64,000 bases of DNA from Nakamurella sp. A5-74 (GTDB lineage Bacteria > Actinomycetota > Actinomycetes > Mycobacteriales > Nakamurellaceae). Made by a program: the position numbers and the translations under genes. This document shows, in pieces, positions 26,821 to 35,162 of this stretch. The notes under the pieces were generated by a model that was given only the letters and a program-made list of their open reading frames with translations, ran no database searches and was not told the DNA's origin. The DNA is taken from contig NZ_CP159218.1 of assembly GCF_040438885.1 (NCBI RefSeq), positions 2,232,001 to 2,296,000 on the forward strand, read 5' to 3'. Within the stretch, counting starts at the first letter, position 1; every line of letters begins with the position of its first letter.

Positions 26821-27065
26821 GTGTGGTTCCTCGCTGTTCGTAGCAGTGAGCAACACCCGGTGGTCCCGGGACGCCATAGCCGGTGGCTCATTGGTTGGCG
26901 CTCGCGGCGCATAGCCCTGTAGCCGGTCTGGGCGTCCTGGGCCACCGGACCTCGCAACACTCGATCGGGACCTCGAACAACGGGTCTTGCAAGCAACGGC
27001 GATGATCCGGTGGTACCAGGAGCTATCGACACCATCCGGGTATCGACACCCACCATGGTGGATCA
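26821..27065 (-). ncRNA. Candidate bridge-RNA region upstream of IS110 transposase
   Basis: In the IS110 subgroup the non-coding DNA upstream of the transposase encodes the bridge RNA that pairs with donor and target. Here 245 bp without a convincing gene lies in that position, with a 12-bp palindrome and a 10-bp direct repeat at its far end. I infer the RNA from family knowledge and position. I did not derive a folded structure or loop pairing. Confidence 0.4.
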
Positions 27066-27117
27066 ATGAGCAAGCGACGAAGGAGCGCGACGAGATCCCA
27101 TCCGATCTCGATCGGTG

Positions 27118-28098
27118 TCAGAACAGCGACTGCCCGCTGATCGGTCCTTGCTGGTTGAACAACGCGCTGACCGACTCGCCGTCGTGGATGCGGCGCATCG
27201 CCTCGGCGACCGCCGGTGCGATGGACAGGATGGTGAGCAGCCCGTTCCCTGCGGCCACCTCGGTCGCCGCCAGCGGCACGGTGTTAGTGCAGACGACCTC
27301 TGCGACCTCGGGATGCTGGGCGATCCTGCCGAGTGCTCCGGCGGCGAACAGTCCGTGGGTGCAGGCGATCCGGATGGCACCCGCGCCCTGTGCCTTGAGC
27401 ACCCGCAGCAGCTCGATCACCGTGCTGCCCTTGGCGATCTCGTCGTCCAGCACGATGACGTCCCGACCGTCGATGTCGCCGATGACGGAGGTGATCGCCA
27501 CCTTGTCGTCGGCGAAGCGCTGTTTGGCGCCGGCAGCCACCGGGCACCCCAGCATGCGGGCAAAGCTGGCCGCCTCCTTGGCATTTCCCAGATCCGGGGA
27601 CACCACGATGGTGTTGCGGAGGTCGTACTGGACGAAGTGCGCGGCCAACTCGCGCAGCGCATGCAGGTGATCCACCGGGATGGAGAAGAATCCGTGCACC
27701 TGGGGGGAGTGCAGCGTCATGGTCAGCACCCGGTCCGCACCTGCGGTGGTCATCAGGTCGGCCATCAGCCGGCCGCCGATCGAGATGCGCGGCGCATCCT
27801 TCTTGTCCGATCGCGCGTAGGCGTAGTGCGGCATGACGACGGTGACCCTGGCCGCGGAAGCTCCGCGGGCGGCGTCGATCATCAGCAGCAGCTCGACCAG
27901 GTGCTCCTGGACCGGAGCGACCAGCGGCTGGATCAGGAACACGTCCCGTTCCCGGCAGTTGGCGTTCAGCTGCACTTCGAGGCAGTCGTTCGCGAACCGG
28001 GTCAGGGTGGACGGCTGGAGCGGGATGCCGAGTTCGGCGCAGATCTCGGCGGCGAGTTCACGGTGGGCGCTGCCGGAGAACACGGCGATGTCGCGCAT
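27118..28098 (-). CDS. Ribose-phosphate pyrophosphokinase-like protein with atypical PRPP loop
   Basis: The 326-residue protein has the fold order of PRPP synthetase: MRDIAVFSGSAHRELA, LEVQLNANCRERDVFLIQ, VVMPHYAYARSDKKDAPRISIGGRLMAD and LHSPQVHGFF. All are good matches to the N-terminal half, including the ATP-site region. In the C-terminal half the ribose-phosphate loop, usually VDDxxxTGGT, reads VLDDEIAKGST, and the KRR catalytic loop is not evident (AGAKQRFADDK). It may be a diverged paralogue, possibly with altered activity. The ATG at 28098 begins the conserved N-terminus. It is divergent from an MFS gene. Confidence 0.8.
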   Translation of the reverse strand: MRDIAVFSGSAHRELAAEICAELGIPLQPSTLTRFANDCLEVQLNANCRERDVFLIQPLVAPVQEHLVELLLMIDAARGASAARVTVVMPHYAYARSDKKDAPRISIGGRLMADLMTTAGADRVLTMTLHSPQVHGFFSIPVDHLHALRELAAHFVQYDLRNTIVVSPDLGNAKEAASFARMLGCPVAAGAKQRFADDKVAITSVIGDIDGRDVIVLDDEIAKGSTVIELLRVLKAQGAGAIRIACTHGLFAAGALGRIAQHPEVAEVVCTNTVPLAATEVAAGNGLLTILSIAPAVAEAMRRIHDGESVSALFNQQGPISGQSLF

Positions 28099-28272
28099 GG
28101 GGTGAACGCTAGCGCATCGCCGGCAGGAGCTCACCGGGAGACCGCTGCGGGTGGGAAGACCGACCGCACAGGGGTATCTTCCCAACCGGCCCACGTTGTC
28201 GGAACCCCAGTTCTGTCCCTCGACGGTGCGGGCGATCACCGGCGATCGATCGACTCGAAGGAGCACCCGGAC

Positions 28273-29616
28273 GTGAGCGAACAGAGAATCAGCGCTGATC
28301 CACAGATCGGCGACCGCGTCTACCGCAAGGTGACCCGTCGTTTGCTGCCGGTGATGGGGCTCTGCTACTTCCTGTCCTACCTGGACAGGACGAATGTGGC
28401 GATCGCCAAGATCGGCGAAGGGTTTCCGCCCGAGATCACCGACGCGGTGTTCGGGCTGGGATCAGGGCTGTTCTTCATCGGCTATCTGGTCTTCGAGGTC
28501 CCGTCGAACATGGCGATGCACCGCTTCGGTGCGCGGATCTGGATGACGCGGATCATGGTCACCTGGGGAATCGTCGCCTGCTGTCAGGCGTTCATCTCCG
28601 GCGCCACCAGCTTCTACGTCATTCGCATCCTGCTCGGCGTCGCCGAAGCAGGATTCTTCCCGGGCATGTTGCTGTACATGACGTACTGGTTCACCCAGCA
28701 GCAGCGGGCGAAGATCGTCGGGTTGTTCATGGCCATGGTGCCGCTGTCGACGGCGCTGGGTGCACCGATCGGCGGACTGCTGTTGAAGATGCACGACTTC
28801 CTCGGGTTGGACGGCTGGCGCTGGCTGTTCCTGATCGAGGGGATCCCGACAATCATCCTGGGCGCGATGCTGTGGAAGCTGCTCACCGACAGACCGGAGC
28901 AGGCCGACTGGCTCGAGCCGGAGGAGAAGCGTTGGCTCACAACAACTCTCGACGAGCAGAACCGGCGCACGGAGAGCACCTTCAAATACACTGTGCGGCA
29001 GGCCTTGGTGCAGCCGCGCATCCTGCTCCTGTCGCTGGTCTACTTCGGGCTGGTGACCGGTCTCTACGGGATCGGGTTCTGGTTGCCGACGATCATCAAG
29101 GGGCACCTGTCGAACGACAACTTCGTCATCTCGCTGTACACCGCCATCCCGTACGTCATCGGCACCGCCGCCATCATCTGGTGGGGGAAGGTGGTCGACC
29201 GCAGCAATGAGTACGTCTGGCGCACCGCAATCCCGTGCGGCGTCGGGGGTCTGGCGCTCATGCTGACTGCACTGTTGTCCTCGAACCCCTGGGTCGGGTA
29301 CGTCGGCATGTGCATCTGCGCGATCGCCGTGGTGATGACGTTCCCCGGCTTCTGGCGGCTGCCGTCGGCATTCCTCACCGGGGCCGCGGCGGCGGCGGGG
29401 CTGGCGATGATCAACTCGCTGGGCAACCTGTCGGGCTGGGCGGCACCGACGTTGGTGGGCAAGGTGAAGCAGGCCACCGGCGATCCGAAGTGGGGGCTGA
29501 TCGCGATCGGGATCAGCATGGTGGTCGCCGCGGTGATCGTGGTGTTCCTCAAGTCCGCACCGACACCGCGCGGGGGCGAGACCATCGAGGCCGGGTCCGA
29601 GGACACCGTCAGCTGA
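28273..29616 (+). CDS. MFS transporter, anion:cation symporter (ACS) type
   Basis: The protein has 447 residues and 12 helices. The GTG at 28273 follows GAAGGAGC. The N-terminal signature LSYLDRTNVAIAKI and later EVPSNMAMHRFGARIWMTRIM are typical of the ACS family (sugar acids, tartrate, phthalate, pantothenate). The central loop is polar with RPEQADWLEPEEKRWL, another family mark. The substrate is unknown. The frame is open far upstream, but that part lies antisense to the PRPP-synthetase-like gene and is not coding. It is divergent from that gene and followed by a gap of 190 bp. Confidence 0.9.
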   Translation: MSEQRISADPQIGDRVYRKVTRRLLPVMGLCYFLSYLDRTNVAIAKIGEGFPPEITDAVFGLGSGLFFIGYLVFEVPSNMAMHRFGARIWMTRIMVTWGIVACCQAFISGATSFYVIRILLGVAEAGFFPGMLLYMTYWFTQQQRAKIVGLFMAMVPLSTALGAPIGGLLLKMHDFLGLDGWRWLFLIEGIPTIILGAMLWKLLTDRPEQADWLEPEEKRWLTTTLDEQNRRTESTFKYTVRQALVQPRILLLSLVYFGLVTGLYGIGFWLPTIIKGHLSNDNFVISLYTAIPYVIGTAAIIWWGKVVDRSNEYVWRTAIPCGVGGLALMLTALLSSNPWVGYVGMCICAIAVVMTFPGFWRLPSAFLTGAAAAAGLAMINSLGNLSGWAAPTLVGKVKQATGDPKWGLIAIGISMVVAAVIVVFLKSAPTPRGGETIEAGSEDTVS

Positions 29617-29805
29617 TCGGTGCCCCGCACGCCTCGAGCTGCCGCGCAGACGAACCCCGCGGCCCGCGCAACTCATGACCCAGACTGCAACGAGTCTTCG
29701 TGACTGGGCACGCGCCCGCAGCGGCGGCGGTACCGTGTCTGTCCGGAGAGGCGCAGGATCTCACTCGTCCGTGCATCGCGCTCCAATGACGGAACGAGAG
29801 GGGCA

Positions 29806-31356
29806 GTGGACGGAAACGATGCCTGGGACGTGCTGCTCGCAGCAGACACCACTGGGTCCTACGAGGCAGCCCTGCTGAGAGCTGATCGCTCACTGGCGGC
29901 GTCCCGTCCGGGCGGTGATCCCGCGGCGGACCTGGGGTGGATGCTCGTACGCATCTCGAGCCTGCACCTGTTGCAGCGCCATGGTGAGGCGACTGCCGAG
30001 GTCGAACGGATGATCACAGCAGCGACATCACCGCACTGGCGGGCCCTTGGTCTGTCCTGGCGAGCTCTCGTGAACCATTTCGCTTCGCTCGGGCAGGTGG
30101 AGATCGCCACCTCGGGGCGAGCGGACTCGGCCCTGGACGACCTTGCCAGGGCCACGCAACTCATGCTCGCGTCGTCCGGTGCAACGGACGCTCGGGTGGT
30201 GGCGTCCGCACACAACGCTCTGGGCAACGGGTTCTGGTTGCTCCGATTGTTCGAGTTCGCCGAACCGCACTTCGCGGACGCAGCCGCCGTCGCAGGACAG
30301 CAGCACCAACCGAACTTGTCGGTGAAGGCGCTGCTGAACCATTCGATGATGCAGTTGGAATGGGCCAACGAACACAAGCAGATGAACGACGAGGCAGCGG
30401 CCCTGCCACGGTACGAGGTCGCCGCCGGGCTGGCGCGCCGCAGCCACGTGATCGCACAGGAGCACGGGCTGCACCAGATGCAGCGCCGGGGCCGACTGTT
30501 CGAGGCGGCTGCAGCTGTCCGGTACGCCCCGACGAGCAGCATCCTGGAAGAGCTCACCGACCTCGCGCGTCACGAATGGGTGCCGACGGCGCACCTGGCC
30601 GTTCTGCAGGTAGCGATGTCCCATGCGCATCTTCGGCGCGGCGATCACGAGGCCGCGCTGCGGTGGGCCCGCGAGGCTGTGGCCCTCACCGGCGACAAGG
30701 TCGGCGGACCGGCGTCCATCCAGGCCTATGAGGCCCTTGCCTCAGCAGTCCCGCCGTCGCAGAGGTCCGCTGATCTGCTCAGCTACGCCTTCGCGATCGC
30801 TCGCCACCGCTGGCGGGACCGCCAACAGCTGGTCAGTGCGGCGCGGGCCTCGATGGACTACGAGCGGGTGGCCATGCAGGTGCACATCTCCGACCAGCTG
30901 TCCAGATCCGATCCACTGACGGGATTGGGCAACAGACGCGCGCTCGAGCAACACATCTCGGCCTGGTCGTCCGATCCGGCTGGACCACGTACCGCACTGA
31001 TCCTGGTAGCCGATGTCGACGGTCTGAAGCTCATCAACGACACCCACGGCCACGCGGCCGGCGATCGGGCGATCACCACCATCGCCGACCACCTCCAGCA
31101 GCAGTGCGGCCCCGAAGCGGTCATCGTGCGCTGGGGCGGAGACGAGTTCGTGGTGGTGGTACCCGACACCGCTGACGCGCAGGCAGAGGAGGGACTCCTG
31201 GAGCGCTTGATCGATGGCGTCGAGCCCGAGCGTCCGGGGTCTGCGAGCATGTCGGTGGGATGTGCAACCGGGCTGCTGTCGGCATGGGAGACCGTCCTGA
31301 AAGCGGCCGACGCCGACATGTATCGCCGCAGGATGAAGCTCCGTCGCAACCGGTGA
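29806..31356 (+). CDS. Diguanylate cyclase with helical (TPR-like) N-terminus
   Basis: This cytoplasmic protein of 516 residues is predicted to make cyclic di-GMP. Residues 1–340 are helical repeats of TPR character (Ala-, Leu- and Trp-rich, with no membrane helix). The C-terminal GGDEF domain starts with RSDPLTGLGNRRALEQH. The active loop is WGGDEF at about residue 443–448, intact. No RxxD inhibitory site is obvious before it. No EAL domain is present. The GTG at 29806 follows AGAGGGGCA. It is followed closely by kynA but seems unrelated in function. Confidence 0.9.
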   Translation: MDGNDAWDVLLAADTTGSYEAALLRADRSLAASRPGGDPAADLGWMLVRISSLHLLQRHGEATAEVERMITAATSPHWRALGLSWRALVNHFASLGQVEIATSGRADSALDDLARATQLMLASSGATDARVVASAHNALGNGFWLLRLFEFAEPHFADAAAVAGQQHQPNLSVKALLNHSMMQLEWANEHKQMNDEAAALPRYEVAAGLARRSHVIAQEHGLHQMQRRGRLFEAAAAVRYAPTSSILEELTDLARHEWVPTAHLAVLQVAMSHAHLRRGDHEAALRWAREAVALTGDKVGGPASIQAYEALASAVPPSQRSADLLSYAFAIARHRWRDRQQLVSAARASMDYERVAMQVHISDQLSRSDPLTGLGNRRALEQHISAWSSDPAGPRTALILVADVDGLKLINDTHGHAAGDRAITTIADHLQQQCGPEAVIVRWGGDEFVVVVPDTADAQAEEGLLERLIDGVEPERPGSASMSVGCATGLLSAWETVLKAADADMYRRRMKLRRNR

Positions 31357-31386
31357 GGGAGTTTGTCCTCGACGTCCCTCCGTGAC

Positions 31387-32253
31387 ATGGTGCGGTCCAT
31401 GGATTCCGGCGCCGGCACCCGTCCGATGGAGGACGGCGTCGTCACCGACCTGTCCGGCTCGATGAGCTACGCGGAGTACCTGGCACTGCCCACGCTGCTG
31501 AGCGCGCAGCGTCCGGTGAGCCACCCCGAGCACCACGACGAGATGCTGTTCATCGTCCAGCACCAGACCACCGAGCTGTGGTTCAAGCTGGTGCTGCACG
31601 AGTTGCGCGCCGCCGTCGAGGCGCTCGACGCCGACGACCTGGGGCGCGCGCTCAAGGGCGTGGCACGGGTCAAGCACATCCAACGCACGCTGGCCGAGGC
31701 CTGGACCGTGCTCGCCACGCTGACCCCGAGCGAATATCTCGAGTTCCGCGACTCGCTCGGCGCGTCATCGGGGTTCCAGTCCGCGCAGTACCGGGCGGTG
31801 GAGTTCATCCTCGGCAACAAGGACCCGCGGGCGATGACCGTGTTCGAGGACGATCCGACGGCGCACGCGCACCTGACGCACCTCATCGGGGCGCCGACCT
31901 TGTACGACGCGTTCTGGCGTCACCTGGCCAGGGCCGGACTGGCTGTTCCGGCGTCCGTGCTCGGACGCGATGTCCGTGAGCCCTGGACGCTCCGGCCCGA
32001 ACTGCTCCCGCTCGTCATCGATGTCTACGAACGACCCGGTGATCATTGGGAGACCTATGAGGCGTTCGAGGAGCTGGTCGATCTCGAGGAGAACTTCCAG
32101 CTCTGGCGGTTCCGTCACGTGCGGACCGTCACCCGCATCATCGGCGGCAAGCGCGGTACCGGTGGGTCCAGTGGCGTCGGATACCTCAACAAGGCATTGG
32201 AGCTCACCTTCTTCCCGGAGCTGTTCGCCGCGCGGACCGAACTCGGGCGATGA
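31387..32253 (+). CDS. kynA: Tryptophan 2,3-dioxygenase
   Basis: This haem enzyme opens the indole ring of L-tryptophan to N-formylkynurenine, the first step of the kynurenine pathway. The protein has 288 residues and is cytoplasmic. Family motifs are MSYAEYLALPTLLSAQRP, HHDEMLFIVQHQTTELWFKL (contains the distal His), SGFQSAQYR with the substrate Arg, and WRFRHVRTVTRIIGGKRGTGGSSG with the proximal haem His. All are complete. The ATG at 31387 is the likely start; 31399 is an alternative. No other kynurenine-pathway gene adjoins. Confidence 0.95.
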   Translation: MVRSMDSGAGTRPMEDGVVTDLSGSMSYAEYLALPTLLSAQRPVSHPEHHDEMLFIVQHQTTELWFKLVLHELRAAVEALDADDLGRALKGVARVKHIQRTLAEAWTVLATLTPSEYLEFRDSLGASSGFQSAQYRAVEFILGNKDPRAMTVFEDDPTAHAHLTHLIGAPTLYDAFWRHLARAGLAVPASVLGRDVREPWTLRPELLPLVIDVYERPGDHWETYEAFEELVDLEENFQLWRFRHVRTVTRIIGGKRGTGGSSGVGYLNKALELTFFPELFAARTELGR

Positions 32254-32486
32254 CAGGTCTGCAGTGGTGAACGGACGATAACCGCTGAGATCTGCTGCAG
32301 GGCAACAAGAGTCACGTCGGTACCGTCCGGACGATGGCGCCGCTACCCACCCTAGTTCCGTCACTGTGACGTAATGTAGGAGGATGACGGGGATCGGCTG
32401 TTCCAGTAGTGGCACGCTTCGGGTCGACACAGATTCACCGCGGGTGCAGGATCCTGGGTCAAGAGCCGTCGAACCGAGAGGTACCG

Positions 32487-32840
32487 ATGAAAGCACTCCG
32501 AGTCATCCCCAACATTCCGGTCCATGACGCGGCGCAGGCCCAGGAGTTCTTCGGGGAGTTCCTGGGTCTGAGCAACGTCGAGTTTGACCTGGGTTGGGTG
32601 ACCCGGCTGACATCGCCGGATTCCGACTCCGAGGTCCAACTGGTGACGCGCGATCTCACGTCACCCGAGGACTCGGTGATCTCGGTGATGACCGACGACG
32701 TCGACGCAGCCTACGCGGAGGCGCAGACCCGCGGCTACGACATCGTGCATCCGTTGACCGACGAGGCATGGGGTGTGCGGCGGTTCCTCGTGAGGTCGCC
32801 GGACGGATGTGTGGTCAACATCGTGCGTCACCACACCTGA
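32487..32840 (+). CDS. Glyoxalase/VOC-fold protein
   Basis: The 117-residue protein has the paired beta-alpha-beta3 layout of the vicinal oxygen chelate fold: KALRVIPNIPVHDAAQAQEF, then VQLVTRD, ISVMTDDVDAAYAEAQ, and FLVRSPDGCVVNIVRHH. It resembles bleomycin-resistance or DUF-type VOC proteins. The metal ligands of true glyoxalase I are incomplete (no clear Glu at the end of strand 4; Asn instead), so a binding role is as likely as catalysis. The ATG at 32487 has GAGAGG upstream. It stands alone. Confidence 0.82.
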   Translation: MKALRVIPNIPVHDAAQAQEFFGEFLGLSNVEFDLGWVTRLTSPDSDSEVQLVTRDLTSPEDSVISVMTDDVDAAYAEAQTRGYDIVHPLTDEAWGVRRFLVRSPDGCVVNIVRHHT

Positions 32841-33032
32841 GCCCATCGCCGATAATGTACATTATGTCAACCAAAGCTCTGCGTATTGCATCTGATGCAA
32901 CTTGATGGACTCTGCTGCGCCTCTCCCCGCGTCACGGTCCAGCTGCTCGACGTTGTCCTCGTGGCCCTGACCGACGAGGCGATCTCTTTACGATGTCTCA
33001 TACGTGGGCGGAATCGGAACAATCCTGTCCGA

Positions 33033-33317
33033 TCAGCCGGCTAAGTGAACATTGAGTTCGTTCAGCTCGTCCCACGCCACTTGATACGCCGCATACCTCG
33101 TTGTTGTATAGCAATCGTCTCCATGATTCCTGGCGACGTGAGTTCCGAACGCATATCCGCGTATGAACACTGGCCCACCACTGTCTCCAGCAACCTGACG
33201 GACAACTGATATGGGGTGGCCTGCTGTCAAGTAGCAGGGTGAGGCGCCTGCCGTCTCCCCGATCAATTCCAGCACCTGGAGATTCGACATGGTCTGACAG
33301 TGACGGCGGAGTGTCAA
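33033..33317 (-). pseudogene. C-terminal fragment of a trypsin-like serine protease
   Basis: The frame contains VAGDSGGPVF, the active-site Ser loop of S1 proteases, and FGTHVARN after it. Before it is a Cys-containing strand CYLTAGHP. The His and Asp parts of the catalytic triad and any signal peptide are missing, because the 5' side abuts the VapC gene. Its G+C is clearly lower than in neighbouring genes. It probably is the 3' remnant of a secreted streptogrisin-like protease. Confidence 0.65.
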
Positions 33318-33724
33318 CGGTCCGGATGAGGCACCACCCGGACCTCGAGGCCCTCGATCCCCGAGAAGTCGTTCGGGTTGCAGGTGTGGATCGGAAGGTT
33401 CTCCGCCAGAGCCGAGGCCGCAATCAATGCGTCATACGCACGCGCTGCGGGCTTCCGACCTGCGGAGCGCAATGACGCTGCCACCCGGCCGAATGCACGC
33501 GCCGCCTCGGGTCCGAAAGGCACGGTGTCGAAGTCGGATTCGGCCTGCTGGAGATGTGCTTGACGGGCAGCGCGTTCGCTGGACGTACGGGCGACGTGAG
33601 GGCCGACTGACAGTTCTGCCAAGGTGATCGCGCTGATGACCGAGTCGTCCGGCAGGGCGGACGCATCGGTGAGCCGTCCGAGGAGAATCACCGTCGACGT
33701 GTCCAACATGCCTCGGCCGGTCAC
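33314..33724 (-). CDS. vapC: PIN-domain toxin VapC
   Basis: This is the ribonuclease part of a type II toxin–antitoxin module. The 136-residue protein has the PIN acidic set: MLDTSTVI (Asp), ITLAELSVG (Glu), and RAYDALIAASALA (Asp), with a later Asp in NPNDFSGI. All four are present, so the toxin is probably active. The start overlaps the antitoxin stop by four bases. Substrates of VapC toxins are usually tRNA or rRNA, but the target cannot be read here. The 3' end runs to the protease remnant. Confidence 0.9.
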   Translation of the reverse strand: MTGRGMLDTSTVILLGRLTDASALPDDSVISAITLAELSVGPHVARTSSERAARQAHLQQAESDFDTVPFGPEAARAFGRVAASLRSAGRKPAARAYDALIAASALAENLPIHTCNPNDFSGIEGLEVRVVPHPDR

Positions 33725-33957
33725 AGCGTCGCGTCCAGCACTTCGTCGAGATCGGCCCGCAGGGCGTCGGGATCCACGACCGGCAGGTGACGTCGCCGAG
33801 CGATGAGGTCTGCCGGCGATGGGCTGCGGCGGGTACGTGGCCGCAACTCAGCAACCTCGGCGCCATCGCGCGTCACCACCATGGCCTCGCCGCGGACGAC
33901 GCGGTCGAGGACCTCTCCCCCGTGATTGCGCAGGTCTCGGACACTCACTGACTCCAT
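33721..33957 (-). CDS. vapB: Phd/YefM-type antitoxin
   Basis: The 78-residue protein begins MESVSVRDLRNHGGEVLDRV, the Phd/YefM DNA-binding fold with VRDLR and GEAMVVTRDGAEVAEL. The C-terminal part (DALRADLDEVLD) is a helix suited to wrapping the toxin. It precedes vapC with an ATGA overlap, the normal order for such modules. It should neutralise VapC and repress its own promoter. Confidence 0.9.
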   Translation of the reverse strand: MESVSVRDLRNHGGEVLDRVVRGEAMVVTRDGAEVAELRPRTRRSPSPADLIARRRHLPVVDPDALRADLDEVLDATL

Positions 33958-34523
33958 CTGCCCGAGTGTATCACCGGTGAGACGCAGGGGCGCTGGGAGC
34001 CTTTCTGCACGTCCGCCCAGCTGCGGCGCCGATGGTCAGCGTGAATCCAGGATTCGGATCGTGCTCGGCGCCGGAGCGGGGCTCTGGGTTGCGCTCGCGA
34101 TCGCCAACGCGCTCGTCGCCACCGGACAAGGCCCCGCTTTCCGCAGCCCGCAAGCCGAATCAGATCGACCCGACCCGCAGCCGTTCCGTGGTCGAGTCGA
34201 CGAATCCCTGCTGGCAACCGGCAATGTTCGAGGTCGCACTGTCGCTCGAGGCCAGTTCAGGGACTCATGGAAGGCATCCGAAAGCTCTGGTCGGACTGTC
34301 AGGCGAGCCCCAGCAGTCCGATCCCGGTCACGAGGGCGTGGACGATGGCGCTGCAGGCGGAAGCGTCACAGTTGAGGCATCACCGATTGTGTCGGGTGGC
34401 GCCTGAAATCTGCCTGGGTGGCACGCCCTTCAGCGCGGAGCGGTACCACTGACGCCTCGGATTCTGCCGGAGCGACAGGTCCTGGGGTTGGCGAGCCGCC
34501 GCTGCGGATGCACACTGTGCCTC
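33958..34523. other. Gene-free stretch between antitoxin and LOV gene
   Basis: No recognisable gene is present in these 560 bases. One plus-strand frame near 34060–34140 encodes a hydrophobic segment (GAGLWVALAIANALVATG) that might be a decayed membrane-protein end, without start or stop context. Otherwise frames are Arg/Ser-rich. The antitoxin promoter should lie at its left end and the LOV gene's promoter at its right end. Confidence 0.4.
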
Positions 34524-35162
34524 GTGACCGAACTTGCAGGATGGTCGACCATCCCGCCCGACGCCTTGCCGTTGGTGCTGATGCGCGCGGTCGCCGCGGC
34601 TCAGAGCATCACCATTGCCGACGCCGGCTCACCGGACGCCCCGCTGGTGTACACCAACAAGGCGTTCTTGGAGCTGACGGGATACGACTCCTCCGCGGTA
34701 CTCGGGCGCAATTGCCGGTTCCTGCAGGGTCCGGACACCGACCCAGCCGCGGTGGCCGAGCTTTCCGAGGCGGTGCACGCCGGGCGGGAGGTGTGCACTG
34801 TCCTGCTCAACTACAGACGCGACGGCACGCCGTTCTGGAACGAGGTGACTGTGACTCCGGTGCAGGACGCCGATGGCCGCATCAGCCATCTCATCGGCTA
34901 CCAGGTGGATGTCACCGAACGAGTCGAGCACGACGCGCACGTGTGGAAAGCCGTGGACGCACGGCACCTCATCGGCCAGGCCCAGGGCATCATCATGAGA
35001 GCCCACGGTGTCGATTCCAGCACGTCTTTCGACGTGCTCCGCCGCCTGTCTCAACAGTCGAACACCAAACTCAGCGCCGTCGCCGCCGAGATCGTCAGCA
35101 CTCACAAGCTCCCGACCAGCGCGGACCCGACCTGGCCAGGCGACAGCACCGGGCTGTTGTGA
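34524..35162 (+). CDS. LOV–ANTAR protein: predicted blue-light-controlled RNA-binding regulator
   Basis: The protein has 212 residues from the GTG at 34524. Residues about 22–132 form a LOV-type PAS domain. GRNCRFLQGP carries the flavin-adduct Cys64, followed by LLNYRRDGTPFWNEV and HLIGYQVDVTE, all canonical for FMN-binding LOV photoreceptors. Residues about 145–192 form an ANTAR domain (ARHLIGQAQGIIMRAHGVDSS, RRLSQQSNTKLSAVAAEIV). ANTAR domains bind twin-hairpin RNAs and act in transcription antitermination or translation. In the Nakamurella PAL photoreceptor, a PAS–ANTAR–LOV protein, light controls RNA binding. Here the order is LOV then ANTAR without the additional PAS. There is no operon partner. 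The 3' end overlaps the convergent SnoaL-like gene by 61 bases. Confidence 0.9.
   Translation: MTELAGWSTIPPDALPLVLMRAVAAAQSITIADAGSPDAPLVYTNKAFLELTGYDSSAVLGRNCRFLQGPDTDPAAVAELSEAVHAGREVCTVLLNYRRDGTPFWNEVTVTPVQDADGRISHLIGYQVDVTERVEHDAHVWKAVDARHLIGQAQGIIMRAHGVDSSTSFDVLRRLSQQSNTKLSAVAAEIVSTHKLPTSADPTWPGDSTGLL

Larger units (their letters stand above)
25500..27065 (-). mobile_element. IS110-family insertion sequence (ends approximate)
   Basis: An intact IS110-type transposase gene occupies 25576–26820 and about 245 bp of non-coding DNA lies upstream of it (26821–27065). IS110 elements lack terminal inverted repeats and target duplications, so the limits given are estimates from the neighbouring soxR and prs genes. 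A 12-bp palindrome (CCACCATGGTGG, 27050–27061) and a direct repeat TATCGACACC (two copies, 7 bases apart) lie at the distal end. Confidence 0.7.

Noticed and set aside
27115-28272. N-terminal extension of the ACS-type MFS transporter
   Set aside because: The extension is antisense to the PRPP-synthetase-like gene and lacks membrane or domain character. A ribosome site and family start lie at 28273.
32989-33012. TGTCTCATACGTG as a sixth 28-bp palindromic site
   Set aside because: Only the GTCTCA end matches. No GAGAC partner at 28-bp distance and no conserved centre.
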